Source: Streptosporangium album
Lineage (GTDB): Bacteria > Actinomycetota > Actinomycetes > Streptosporangiales > Streptosporangiaceae
Assembly (NCBI RefSeq): GCF_014203795.1
Contig: NZ_JACHJU010000003.1
Span: 248,001-312,000 of the forward strand
Direction of reading: 5' to 3'
DNA: 64,000 bases
Position numbers and translations under genes: made by a program. How positions within the stretch are numbered: the first letter of the stretch is position 1; each line of letters opens with the position of its first letter. The notes beneath the pieces are model-generated. The model was given only the letters and a program-made list of their open reading frames with translations, made no database searches and was not told the DNA's origin. Below, piece after piece: positions 32,611 to 41,126 of the stretch.

Positions 32611-33491
32611 GCATGGACGCGGCAGGGCTGGGACGGGGTCGGGCGGTCGCGTTCGCGCTGCCCGCCCTCGTGCTCATCGGGGTGTTCCTGATCTTCCCGG
32701 CGATCTGGACGATCTATCTCGGGCTCACCGACTACCGGCTGACCGGGCTGACCGCGGCGGACCCGCGGCTGGTGGGGGCCGGCAACTACATGACCGCCCT
32801 CGGCGACGGACGGTTCCGCAACTCGCTCTGGCTGACCGTGCAGTTCGTGCTCGGGTCGGCGATCATCGGGCAGGCCGGGCTGGGGTTCGCCCTCGCCTGG
32901 ACCATGCGCGACCGGCGCGGGCCCGTGCGGCGGGTCGTCGAGGCCCTGGTGCTGCTGTCGTGGATCCTGCCCGGCTCGGTGGTGGCCTTCCTGTGGATCG
33001 CCCTGCTGGACCGCGACGGCGGCACGCTCAACGCCCTGCTCGGCACCCCCGGCGCGGCCTGGCTGCTCGACCACCCGATGCTGTCGATCATCGTGTTCAA
33101 CACCTGGCGGGGCACCGCTTTTTCGATGATGCTCTACTCGGCGGCCCTGGAGAACGTGCCGCCGTCCCACCTGGAGACCGCCCGCCTGGCGGGGGCGTCC
33201 CCCCTGCAGCAGCTACGTGACGTGGTGCTGCCCCGGATCAAGGGGCACGTCCTGACCAACGTGCTGCTGACCAGCCTGTGGACGTTCAACGACTTCACCC
33301 CGTTCCTGCTCACCGCCGGCGGCCCCGAGGGGCGCTCGGAGGTCCTGCCCGTCTACATCTACAACGTGGCCCTGCGCGGCGGGCAGCTCGGCTTCGGCGC
33401 GGCCATCTCCTTCCTCGTCCTCCTGATCAACCTCGTCTTCGCCCTGGCCTACCTGCGCCTGCTCCGCGACCGCCGGGAGGTCCCCGGATGA
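32607..33491 (+). CDS. Sugar ABC transporter permease (MalF/UgpA type)
   Basis: A 294-residue permease opening MSMDAAGLGRGRAVAFALPA. Six hydrophobic spans are suggested, beginning with VLIGVFLIFPAIWTIYLGL, and the cytoplasmic EAA-type loop is visible as HLETARLAGASPLQQLRDVV with LPRIKGH. The ATG at 32607 lies in the third, partial repeat start; a second ATG at 32613 follows at once. The C-terminal span ends close to the stop, which overlaps the next permease by ATGA. No independent Shine-Dalgarno precedes it. Confidence 0.93.
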   Translation: MSMDAAGLGRGRAVAFALPALVLIGVFLIFPAIWTIYLGLTDYRLTGLTAADPRLVGAGNYMTALGDGRFRNSLWLTVQFVLGSAIIGQAGLGFALAWTMRDRRGPVRRVVEALVLLSWILPGSVVAFLWIALLDRDGGTLNALLGTPGAAWLLDHPMLSIIVFNTWRGTAFSMMLYSAALENVPPSHLETARLAGASPLQQLRDVVLPRIKGHVLTNVLLTSLWTFNDFTPFLLTAGGPEGRSEVLPVYIYNVALRGGQLGFGAAISFLVLLINLVFALAYLRLLRDRREVPG

Positions 33492-34312
33492 ACCTCGTCC
33501 GGCACGTGCTCGGCCGGATCGCCTCGGCCGTCTTCCTGGCGGTGGTCGTCGCGTTCTTCGCGCTGCCGATGCTCTGGCTGGCCTCGGCGCCGTTCGACGC
33601 GCACCCCTCCGTCACGGCGTCCCTGCCGGAGTTCACGCTGAACAACTTCCGGGCCATCCTCGACAACCCCTACGCGCTCGGCTCCATCGGCAACTCGGTC
33701 ATCCAGGCGGGCGGCGCGGCGGCGCTCGTGGTCGTGCTGGCCGCGCTGGCCGCCTACGCCCTCTCCCGGGTCAGGGTGCCCGGGCGGGACGCCCTGCTGT
33801 ACGTCCTGCTGCTGATGTCGTCGGTGGTCACCGGGACCGCCGCGATGGTGCCGATCTTCGAGCTGGCCTCGCGGCTGGACCTGATCGACACCCACCTCGG
33901 GGTCGTCCTCACCGTCTCCGGCGGCCTGCTCCCCGCGGCGATCTTCATCCTGAAGGACTTCATGGACGCCACCCCCACCTCCTACGAGGAGTCCGCACGG
34001 GTCTTCGGCGCCTCGCCGCTGCAGATCCTGCGGCACATCGTCATCCCGATGGTGCGGCCCGGACTGGCCACGATCGCGGTGTGGGCCGTGGCCAACGTGT
34101 GGGGCGGCTTCCTGCTCCAGTACATCCTGCTACGCGACCCGGACAAATCTCCGGGATCGGTCGTCCTCTACACCCTCTACACCGAGGGCGGCCAGCCCAA
34201 CCTGTCCCTGATCTCGACGTTCTCGCTGCTCTATTCGCTGCCGGTGGTACTGATGTACCTGTTCGTCAGCAGCAAGTACGGCTTCCGCTTCCATGGAGGG
34301 ATCAAGCGTTGA
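33488..34312 (+). CDS. Sugar ABC transporter permease (MalG/UgpE type)
   Basis: A 274-residue partner permease. The ATG at 33488 overlaps the upstream TGA. The first span is VFLAVVVAFFALPMLWLASA, the EAA loop reads SYEESARVFGASPLQILRHI followed by VIPMVRPGL, and the C-terminus SSKYGFRFHGGIKR is typical of the MalG side. The stop overlaps the TTG start of the ATPase gene. The pair completes the membrane channel for the lipoprotein-delivered substrate. Confidence 0.93.
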   Translation: MNLVRHVLGRIASAVFLAVVVAFFALPMLWLASAPFDAHPSVTASLPEFTLNNFRAILDNPYALGSIGNSVIQAGGAAALVVVLAALAAYALSRVRVPGRDALLYVLLLMSSVVTGTAAMVPIFELASRLDLIDTHLGVVLTVSGGLLPAAIFILKDFMDATPTSYEESARVFGASPLQILRHIVIPMVRPGLATIAVWAVANVWGGFLLQYILLRDPDKSPGSVVLYTLYTEGGQPNLSLISTFSLLYSLPVVLMYLFVSSKYGFRFHGGIKR

Positions 34313-35364
34313 TCTCCGTGCACGGCCTGACCAAGGTGTTCCCCGGGGGAGTCCGGGCGCTCGACTCCCTCGATCTCGACATCGGAGAGGGCGAGTTCTT
34401 CGCGCTGCTGGGCCCGTCGGGCTGCGGCAAGACCACGCTGCTGCGGAGCATCGCCGGTCTGGAGACGCCCACCTCCGGAAGGATCGGCATCGGCCAGACC
34501 GACGTGACCGCGCTGCCGCCCGGCCGCCGCGACGTCGCCATGGTCTTCCAGGACTACGCCCTCTTCCCTCACATGGACGTCACCGCCAACATCGCCTACC
34601 CCCTGAGGATCAAGAAGACACCCCGCGCCCGGCGCGAGGCCCGCGCCGCCGAGGTCGCCGCCAGGCTCAGTCTGAGCGAGCTGCTCGGCAGGCGCCCCGG
34701 GCAGCTGTCCGGCGGCCAGCAACAGCGGGTCGCGCTCGCCCGGGCCATCGCCTGCCACCCTCGGGTGTTCCTGTTCGACGAACCCCTGTCCAACCTCGAC
34801 GCCCGCCTCCGGCTGGAGGCCCGCACCTTCCTCAAGCGCCTGCAGGACGAGCTCGGCGTCACCACCGTGTTCGTCACCCACGACCAGGGCGAGGCCCTCG
34901 CGCTGGCCCACCGGATCGCCGTCATGGACGCCGGGCGGATCACCCAGGTCGGCACACCGGCCGAGATCTTCCACCGGCCCGCCACCCCCTTCGTCGCCTC
35001 CTTCATCGGCTCCACCCCGATGAACCTGCTGCCCGGCGAGGTCAGCGGCGACACGCTCCGCGTGGCGGGGGCCGTACTGCCCGCCCCTGAGGGCCTGCCG
35101 GACGGCGGACCGATCGTGTACGGCCTGCGCCCCGAATACACCGACCTGTCGCCCACCGCCAGGACCGACGGATTCGCCGGCAGGGTCGCCGTGCTGGAGA
35201 ACCTCGGCACCGCCAGCCTCGTCACCCTGGAAGGTGACGGTCACCTCGTCCAGGCCGTCGCCCCCGAAGGCGACGAGCCCGCCGTCGGCGCGACCGTCTG
35301 GGCCGTCCCCCGGCGGGGGCGAGCCCTCGTGTATCACGACGACCGGCTGGCCGGCCAGATATGA
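34309..35364 (+). CDS. ABC transporter ATP-binding protein (MalK/UgpC type)
   Basis: A 351-residue ATPase. The TTG at 34309 overlaps the permease stop (TTGA); a GTG at 34318 is the alternative. Motifs: Walker A GPSGCGKTT (about residues 35-43), Q-loop MVFQDYALFPHM, signature LSGGQQQRVALARA, Walker B VFLFDEPLSN, H-loop VTHDQ. A C-terminal TOBE/MalK-like regulatory domain (VYGLRPEYTDLSP and after) shows it is a carbohydrate-importer ATPase. A dedicated ATPase inside the operon contrasts with the first operon in this window, which has none visible. Confidence 0.96.
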   Translation: MISVHGLTKVFPGGVRALDSLDLDIGEGEFFALLGPSGCGKTTLLRSIAGLETPTSGRIGIGQTDVTALPPGRRDVAMVFQDYALFPHMDVTANIAYPLRIKKTPRARREARAAEVAARLSLSELLGRRPGQLSGGQQQRVALARAIACHPRVFLFDEPLSNLDARLRLEARTFLKRLQDELGVTTVFVTHDQGEALALAHRIAVMDAGRITQVGTPAEIFHRPATPFVASFIGSTPMNLLPGEVSGDTLRVAGAVLPAPEGLPDGGPIVYGLRPEYTDLSPTARTDGFAGRVAVLENLGTASLVTLEGDGHLVQAVAPEGDEPAVGATVWAVPRRGRALVYHDDRLAGQI

Positions 35365-36566
35365 GGGCGCTGCGCGTCACCGGCCGGTGGACGATGGAGG
35401 ACCGGCTCGCCGCTCCCGTCCACGACGTCCCCTTCGAACTGCCCGCCGGCGCCCGGGGCTTCACCGTGCGGCTCTCCTACGACCGCTCCGCGGGGGTGCT
35501 GGACCTCGGCTGCTCCGGGCCGCTGGGTTTCCGCGGCTGGTCGGGAGGGGCCCGCTCCGAGTACACGATCACCCCCGTCTGGGCCACCCCGGGCTACCTG
35601 TCCGGCGAGCCCGAACCCGGCGTGTGGCGGGTGCTCCTCGGCCTCCACCGCGTCCCGCCGGGCGGGCTGCCGTACGAGCTGAGCGTCATCCCGCACCTGT
35701 CCCCGCCCGTCACGCCCCCCGCCAGGCCCGGTCTGCGGCCCCCTCCCCCGCCCCGCGAACCGGCCGCCGTCAGACGCGCCCTGCCCTCTCTCGACGGGCT
35801 GCGCTGGCTGGCCGGAGACCTGCACGCCCATACCGTCCACTCCGACGGCTCGCTCAGCGTCTCCGAGCTCGCCTGCCTGGCGGCCGACCGAGGTCTGGAC
35901 TTCCTCGCCGTCACCGACCACAACACCGTCAGCCACCATGCCGAGCTGCCCGCCGCCGCGACCTTCGCCGCCATCACCCTGGTCCCCGGCCAGGAGGTCA
36001 CCACCGACCTCGGTCACGCCAACGCCTTCGGCGACATCGGCTGGATCGACTTCCGCCAGAGCCCCGACCAGTGGGCCCGCACCGTAGAGGACAGGGGCGG
36101 GGTGCTGTCGATCAACCATCCCGTCGCAGGGGACTGCGCCTGGCGCCACCCCATGACCGGGCGGCCGCCCGCCGTCGAGGTGTGGCACTGGAGCTGGTGG
36201 GACCGGACCTGGGGCGCGCCGCTGGCCTGGACGCAGACCTGGTCCGCCGGGGCGACGATGGTCGGCGGCAGCGACTACCACCGGCCCGAGGAGGGCCATC
36301 CGCCCGGCGACCCCACCACCTGGGTGCTCGCCGCAGACCCCCTGGAGGGGCTGCGCGCCGGTGCCACCGCCGTCTCCGCCACCCCCGACGGGCCGCTGCT
36401 GCTCCGCCACGGCGACGACTTCCTCATCGTCGGCGGCGACGGGCTGGTGCTGTGGGGACCGGACACGAGGCGGGCCGTCATCGGCGACAGGGTCACCGTC
36501 CCGGCCCGGCCCGGGCCCCATCGGCTGGAAACGTACCGCAACGAGGTGATGGCACTGTGCACGTGA
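35361..36566 (+). CDS. CehA/McbA-like PHP-domain metallohydrolase
   Basis: A 401-residue protein; the ATG at 35361 overlaps the ATPase stop. The N-terminal 140 residues form a beta-rich domain (VPFELPAGARGFTVRLSYD and so on) and a Pro-rich linker. From about residue 151 the PHP metal-binding text follows: GDLHAHTVHSDGS (H155, H157), LAVTDHNTVSHH (D186, H187), GQEVTTDLGHANAFG, INHPVAG and GGSDYHRP. PHP enzymes hydrolyse phosphoesters; CehA/McbA-type proteins also include a carbaryl hydrolase. A role in removing phosphate or an ester from the imported compound fits the context but is not shown. No signal peptide is seen. Confidence 0.87.
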   Translation: MRALRVTGRWTMEDRLAAPVHDVPFELPAGARGFTVRLSYDRSAGVLDLGCSGPLGFRGWSGGARSEYTITPVWATPGYLSGEPEPGVWRVLLGLHRVPPGGLPYELSVIPHLSPPVTPPARPGLRPPPPPREPAAVRRALPSLDGLRWLAGDLHAHTVHSDGSLSVSELACLAADRGLDFLAVTDHNTVSHHAELPAAATFAAITLVPGQEVTTDLGHANAFGDIGWIDFRQSPDQWARTVEDRGGVLSINHPVAGDCAWRHPMTGRPPAVEVWHWSWWDRTWGAPLAWTQTWSAGATMVGGSDYHRPEEGHPPGDPTTWVLAADPLEGLRAGATAVSATPDGPLLLRHGDDFLIVGGDGLVLWGPDTRRAVIGDRVTVPARPGPHRLETYRNEVMALCT

Positions 36567-37627
36567 AGATCGCGATCGCGGGGCTGGGGGTCGCCGCGCA
36601 GGTCATGTACCTGCCGCTGCTGGCCAGACGCCGGGACCTGTTCGAGGTGAGCGCCGTGTGCGACCTCGACCCCGCGCAGGCCGAGACCGTCGGGAGGCAG
36701 AGCGGGGCGCGCTGGTTCGCCGACCCCGTGGCGATGCTCGACCACGGGGGCTTCGACGCGCTCATCGTGCTCACCGCCGGATCCCACGGGGCCCTCGTCG
36801 CCGCCGCGCTGGAGCGCGGCCACGCCGTCCTGTGCGAGAAACCCCTCGCCTACAGCCAGGCCGAGGTGCGCGCGATGAAGAACGAGACGCGGCTGATGGT
36901 GGGCTACATGAAGCAGTACGACCCGGCCGTACGGCGGGCCGTCGCGCTCCTGGGCGGACGTGCCGTCCGGCACCTGGACGTCACCGTGCTCCACCCCACC
37001 GGTGAGGCACAGCTCGCCTTCGCCCGCGTCCGGCCCTCACGGCCGTCCCCCGCCGCGCTCGAACCGTGGATCAGAGCCGACGAGGACGCCCTGGACACCG
37101 CCCTGGGCACCGCGACGTCACCCCAGGTCAGGTCGCTCTACTCCGGGGTCGTGCTCGGCAGCCTCTGCCATGACCTGGCGCTGCTGCGCGCCTTCAGCGG
37201 CCCGCCCGCCACCGTCGAGCACACCGCCGTGTGGGACGGGCCCTCCCTGGAGGTCAGCGGAGCCCTCAAGGAGGGCCGGTACGGCCTGCGCTGGCACTAC
37301 CTGCCCGGTCATCCCGCCTACCGGGAGACCGTCGCCGTGCACCACGAGGACGGCACGCTGGAGCTGGTCTTCCCCTCCCCCTACCTGCTGAACGCCCCCA
37401 CGGTCCTGACCTCCTCCTCCCTGGACGGGACCACGGAGGTCAGGGCCGTCCACCGGGACGTGCCGGAGGCCTTCGAGCGCCAGCTGGAGGCCTTCCACGC
37501 CTTTGTCACCGAGGGCACTCCCCCGCTCACCGGCCTCGCCGGCGGCCTGGCGGACATCGTGACAGCCCAGCAGATCATCAGATCGGTCGCCGGACCGTCC
37601 ATCGGAGGCGAGGCGCATGACGCCTGA
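36557..37627 (+). CDS. Gfo/Idh/MocA family oxidoreductase
   Basis: A 356-residue NAD(P)-dependent oxidoreductase of the glucose-fructose/inositol dehydrogenase family. The Rossmann start is KIAIAGLGVAAQVMYLPLLA, the conserved EKP motif is VLCEKPLAYS (about residues 94-103), and a C-terminal alpha/beta domain follows. The GTG at 36557 has GAGG 9 nt upstream; a second GTG at 36563 overlaps the preceding stop. The 3' end overlaps the GH38 ATG by 11 nt. Members oxidise or reduce sugar rings or cofactors; here a step before or after mannoside cleavage is likely. Confidence 0.9.
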   Translation: MHVKIAIAGLGVAAQVMYLPLLARRRDLFEVSAVCDLDPAQAETVGRQSGARWFADPVAMLDHGGFDALIVLTAGSHGALVAAALERGHAVLCEKPLAYSQAEVRAMKNETRLMVGYMKQYDPAVRRAVALLGGRAVRHLDVTVLHPTGEAQLAFARVRPSRPSPAALEPWIRADEDALDTALGTATSPQVRSLYSGVVLGSLCHDLALLRAFSGPPATVEHTAVWDGPSLEVSGALKEGRYGLRWHYLPGHPAYRETVAVHHEDGTLELVFPSPYLLNAPTVLTSSSLDGTTEVRAVHRDVPEAFERQLEAFHAFVTEGTPPLTGLAGGLADIVTAQQIIRSVAGPSIGGEAHDA

Positions 37628-40313
37628 CATCGTGATCGTCCCGCACACCCACTGGGACCGTGAGTGGTACCTGCCCTTCCAGCGGTTCCGGCTCGGCCTG
37701 GTCCGCATGCTCGACGAGGTCCTCGACACGATGGCCGCCGACCCCGGTTACCGGTTCACCATGGACGGCCAGCTCGCCGCCCTGGAGGACTACCTGGAGA
37801 TCCGCCCCGAACGGCTCGGCGAGGTCAAGGGGCTCGTCGCCGAGGGCCGCTTCGCCGCCGGGCCGTGGCTCATCCTGGCCGACGAGTTCCTCTGCGCCGG
37901 GGAGACGCTGATCCGCAACCTGGAGTACGGCATGCGCGGCGCCGCCGGGCTCGGGGGCGTCATGCGGGTCGGCTACCTGCCCGACCAGTTCGGCCACTGC
38001 GCCCAGATGCCGCAGATCCTGCGCCAGGCCGGCCTCGAACACGCCTGCGTGTGGCGCGGTGTGCCCGCCTCCGTCGACCGCGACGCCTTCGCCTGGGTCG
38101 GCGCCGACGGCACCGCGATCCGCACCCAGTATCTCCCCGGCGGGTACGGCAACGCCGTCGCCCTGTTCAGCGGCCCCGCCGAGGCGCTCCCCGACAGGCT
38201 CGCCGCCTTCACCGAGACCATGCGCCCCTGGCACCCCACCGGCCCCCTGCTGGCCATGTACGGCGCCGACCACAGCGCCCCCGCCGCCGACATCACCGCC
38301 GCCGGACTGCGCGTCGCCACCCTCCACGACTACGTCACCGCCGCCGATCCCGCCGCCGCGGGCCTGCCCGCCGTCCACGGGGAGCTGCGCTCCCACGCCC
38401 GCGCGAACATCCTGCCCGGCGTCATCTCCGCCCGCATGCCCGCCAAGCAGGTCATGGCCCGTGCCGAACGGGTCGTCACCCGCTACGCCGAACCTCTGTC
38501 GGCGCTCTGGATGCCCGGCAGCACGGCCGCCGCGAAACTGCTCGACATGGCCTGGCGCCGTCTCATCGCCTGCAGCGGTCACGACTCCATCACCGGTTGC
38601 GGCGCCGATGAGACCGCCCAGCAGGTCGCCGCCCGCATCGCCGAGGCCGAGCAGATCGGTCAGGCCGTCGTCGACATGGTCAGCGCCTCGCTCGCCGGGC
38701 GGGCCGCCCGCGACACCCTGGTGGTCGTCAACCCCTCGCCCTTCCCCCGCACCGCCCTGGTCCTGGCCGACCTGCCCGAGAGCCGGGCCGCCCTGTTCGC
38801 ACCGGACGGCGGACAGGTGCCCTCACAGCGGCTGGAGCTGGCCCCCACCCTTCTCGACGAGACCGTCATGGACGACCTGACCCGGCTCCTCGGCCGGATC
38901 CACGAACGCGAGCTCTTCGGCCAGGAGATCCTCTCCTGGTCCGCCGCGGAGGACGTCTTCACCATCGTCGTCGGCCGTCACGCCACCACCGGCTACGACT
39001 ACGCCGACCTCCGCTCGGCGGTCCTGGGGCACGCGGCCGCCCGCCCCGGCCCCTGGCGGGTGCGCACCTGCGCCGAACCCGTCGTCACCGTCGCCGCCCA
39101 CGTCACCGTCGCGCCGCTCGGCCGCACCGTCCTGACCTCCGCACCCCCGTCCGCCAAGGCGCCGCACTCCCCCGGCTGGGCACGCCCCGACGCCGGCACG
39201 CTCGACAACGGCCTGCTCCGCGTCGCCGTCGCCGCCGACGGCACCCTGTCACTCTTCTCGGCCGGCGCCGAGGCCCACGGCGTGGGCCGCATCGTCGACG
39301 GAGGCGACGCGGGCGACACCTACAACCACGCCCCGCCCCGCGACGACGCCCTTGTCGACGCCCCCGTCCGGGTCGAGGTCGAGCACGTCTGCACCGGGCC
39401 GCTGGTGTCGGTGCTGGAGATCCGCCGCGAGTACGCCTGGCCGGCCGGGTCGACCCCGGACGCGCGCTCGGAAGCCGTCGAGCACGTCGCCGTCACCACC
39501 AGGGCCGAACTCCGGGCCGGCGAGCCCTACCTGCGGCTGGAGACGTCCTTCGACAACCGCTGCCGCGATCATCGGGTCCGCTGGCACGCGCCCCTGCCCC
39601 TCCCCGTGGCGGAGTCCTTCTCCGAGGGGCAGCTGGCGGTGGTGCGGCGCGGTCTGACCGGCGAGGGCGGCGGCGGCGAGCGTCCCCTGCCCACCTTCCC
39701 CGCCGAGGGCTTCGTCACCGCGGGCGGCCTGGCGGTCCTGCTGGACCAGGTGACCGAGTACGAGCTGACCGGTGGCGACCTGGCACTGACCCTGATCCGC
39801 TCGGTGGGGCTGCTGTCCAGCAACCGCAACGCCTACCGCGACGAGCCCGCCGGTCCCCAGCTGCCCACTCCCGCCGCCCAGTGCCCCGGGCCGGTCACGG
39901 TGCGCTTCGCCGTACTGCCCCACAGCGGCGCCTGGCACGAGGCGGGGCTGCCGCGCCTGGCCGAGGAGTATCGGCACGCGCTGCTGGCCGTACCGGGGGC
40001 GGGCCGCGCCCCTGTCCTTCCCGGCGGCGAGGGCTCCGGCGTGTCCTCCGAGGAGGCCGGCACGTCTTTTGCGGTCGAGGGTGCGGGCGTGGTGCTCGCC
40101 GCGCTGCGCGAACGGGACGGCGAGCTGGAGATCAGGCTCGTGGCCGAGCACCCGGTGGCCACCGAGGCCGTGATCCGCGGCCCGTTCGGCGCCGCCCGCC
40201 GCGCCGACCTGCTCGGCACGGCGGGCGAACGGCTGGAGGTCGCCGGCGGAGCCGTACGGCTACCGCTGCGCCCCTTCGAGATCGCGACCGTTCACCTGAC
40301 GAGAGCGGGCTGA
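37617..40313 (+). CDS. Glycoside hydrolase family 38 alpha-mannosidase
   Basis: An 898-residue retaining alpha-mannosidase. The catalytic zinc-binding start is VPHTHWDREWYLPF (H12 and D14), and the nucleophile region is YLPDQFGHCAQMPQIL (D123). Further GH38 text includes HDSITGCGADETAQQVAARI in the helical bundle and a long C-terminal beta domain (RLETSFDNRCRDHRVRWHAP). No signal peptide is seen, so it acts in the cytoplasm on imported mannosides. It is the last gene of the seven-gene island, ending 97 nt before pup on the opposite strand. Confidence 0.95.
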   Translation: MTPDIVIVPHTHWDREWYLPFQRFRLGLVRMLDEVLDTMAADPGYRFTMDGQLAALEDYLEIRPERLGEVKGLVAEGRFAAGPWLILADEFLCAGETLIRNLEYGMRGAAGLGGVMRVGYLPDQFGHCAQMPQILRQAGLEHACVWRGVPASVDRDAFAWVGADGTAIRTQYLPGGYGNAVALFSGPAEALPDRLAAFTETMRPWHPTGPLLAMYGADHSAPAADITAAGLRVATLHDYVTAADPAAAGLPAVHGELRSHARANILPGVISARMPAKQVMARAERVVTRYAEPLSALWMPGSTAAAKLLDMAWRRLIACSGHDSITGCGADETAQQVAARIAEAEQIGQAVVDMVSASLAGRAARDTLVVVNPSPFPRTALVLADLPESRAALFAPDGGQVPSQRLELAPTLLDETVMDDLTRLLGRIHERELFGQEILSWSAAEDVFTIVVGRHATTGYDYADLRSAVLGHAAARPGPWRVRTCAEPVVTVAAHVTVAPLGRTVLTSAPPSAKAPHSPGWARPDAGTLDNGLLRVAVAADGTLSLFSAGAEAHGVGRIVDGGDAGDTYNHAPPRDDALVDAPVRVEVEHVCTGPLVSVLEIRREYAWPAGSTPDARSEAVEHVAVTTRAELRAGEPYLRLETSFDNRCRDHRVRWHAPLPLPVAESFSEGQLAVVRRGLTGEGGGGERPLPTFPAEGFVTAGGLAVLLDQVTEYELTGGDLALTLIRSVGLLSSNRNAYRDEPAGPQLPTPAAQCPGPVTVRFAVLPHSGAWHEAGLPRLAEEYRHALLAVPGAGRAPVLPGGEGSGVSSEEAGTSFAVEGAGVVLAALRERDGELEIRLVAEHPVATEAVIRGPFGAARRADLLGTAGERLEVAGGAVRLPLRPFEIATVHLTRAG

Positions 40314-40410
40314 TCGCGAGAAGGCCGTCCTGCCCGCGGAGCAGCCGGGGCGGGGTTTCGGACGCGCGCCCGGATCCCCCTCACCCCTGTCCCGGAATCC
40401 GGGCACGTCC

Positions 40411-40620
40411 CTACTGTCCGCCCTTTTGTATGTAGGACCTCACGAACTCCTCAGCGTTCTCCTCAAGGACTTCGTCGATCTCGTCGAGAATCGAGTCGAC
40501 GTCGTCCGAGAGCTTCTCGTTGCGCTCCTGGACGTCGGAGGAATCGACCGTGGTGGTCTCCTCCGTCTCCCTGTCGGTCCGGCCGGTCTGCTTCTGCCCG
40601 CCGGTGTCCTTACTCGCCAT
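40411..40620 (-). CDS. pup: Prokaryotic ubiquitin-like protein Pup
   Basis: A 69-residue intrinsically disordered protein starting MASKDTGGQKQTGRTDRETE and ending RSYIQKGGQ. The C-terminal GGQ must be deamidated to GGE by Dop before PafA can conjugate it. The central helix region NEKLSDDVDSILDEIDEVLE is what the Arc/Mpa coiled coils bind. The ATG at 40620 has GGAGG with 8 nt spacing. It is monocistronic here: the usual neighbour prcB is 9.6 kb to the left and dop 7.8 kb to the right. Confidence 0.97.
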   Translation of the reverse strand: MASKDTGGQKQTGRTDRETEETTTVDSSDVQERNEKLSDDVDSILDEIDEVLEENAEEFVRSYIQKGGQ

Positions 40621-40793
40621 CTGTGGCACCTCCGCCTGGGGGACGCTTGTGATTCATATCTTCCCCGAACCGGCGGCCGTTGCGCGCGGATCGTCACGCG
40701 ATCTTTGCGAGACTCCGGCGAGGCCGCTTCGAGACCCTGCCCTGCAAGAGAACCCCCTTCTACCTTCTTGAGGCAAATTCTTCCCACTTGACC

Positions 40794-40834
40794 GGATAGT
40801 ACTGCTATCGAATAATTGGCTAGTACCACTATCC
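40794..40834. promoter_or_regulatory. Palindromic operator upstream of the membrane-protein remnant
   Basis: Two palindromic elements overlap: gatagtactgctatc (40795-40809, arms gatag/ctatc) and the wider pair ggatagt (40794-40800)/actatcc (40828-40834). They sit 15-55 nt before the ATG of the remnant gene. The AT-rich form suggests a MarR/TetR-type operator. It could alternatively serve the divergent pup promoter, about 175 nt away. Confidence 0.5.
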
Positions 40835-40848
40835 AACAAGGGGATCCC

Positions 40849-41026
40849 ATGTCACCGTCGTCGCTGAGCACCGCCGGGGTGCTCCTGATCACCGTGCCCG
40901 CCGTCGCCTTCGGCGGGATGTCCCTGCTGGTCGGACACCCGGCCGAACAGGCTGATCTGGCTGGTCGGCGCCGGTGGCGTGTCCCTGGGCGCCGGGACGC
41001 CGCTGCTGGGCATCGGCCTCGTCTGA
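40849..41026 (+). pseudogene. Remnant of a four-helix membrane protein gene, internal deletion
   Basis: The ATG at 40849 opens MSPSSLSTAGVLLITVPAVA and FGGMSLL, which matches the first span of a family of actinobacterial membrane proteins of about 130-150 residues. The text then shifts: in the +1 frame from about 40933 it reads DTRPNRLIWLVGAGGVSLGA and GTPLLGIGLV, matching the family's last span and end, stopping at TGA 41024-41026. The middle (about 80-90 codons) is missing and the two ends are out of frame. The upstream palindromes are intact. Confidence 0.7.
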
Positions 41027-41126
41027 CCGCCCCTGTCACAGGGGTCACATATTTACACGTTTCAAATGACACGCCCAGGACCGTTCCAGTTGGCCCGCGG
41101 AGGCGCAGAACTGCGATCATTGTCGG

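Larger units (their letters stand above)
32367..32612 (+). repeat. 115-bp tandem repeat, two copies plus 16-bp third start
   Basis: Copy 1 is 32367-32481 and copy 2 is 32482-32596; they differ at one base (C at 32405, T at 32520). A third start, cagcgtcgcaatgagc, covers 32597-32612 and carries the ATG of the first permease. The unit contains gaccgaggaacgaaggagcg and a gtgac/gtcac inverted repeat. Each unit encodes two overlapping mini-ORFs (listed separately), and the 115-bp period equals their two lengths minus two 4-nt overlaps. Elements of this general text (gaggaacgaaggagcgaagc) seem familiar from other actinobacteria, but I cannot check. Confidence 0.97.

Noticed and set aside
32367..32612. 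Tandem repeat considered as a CRISPR-like array
   Set aside because: The units are directly adjacent with no unique spacers, and no cas genes are near.
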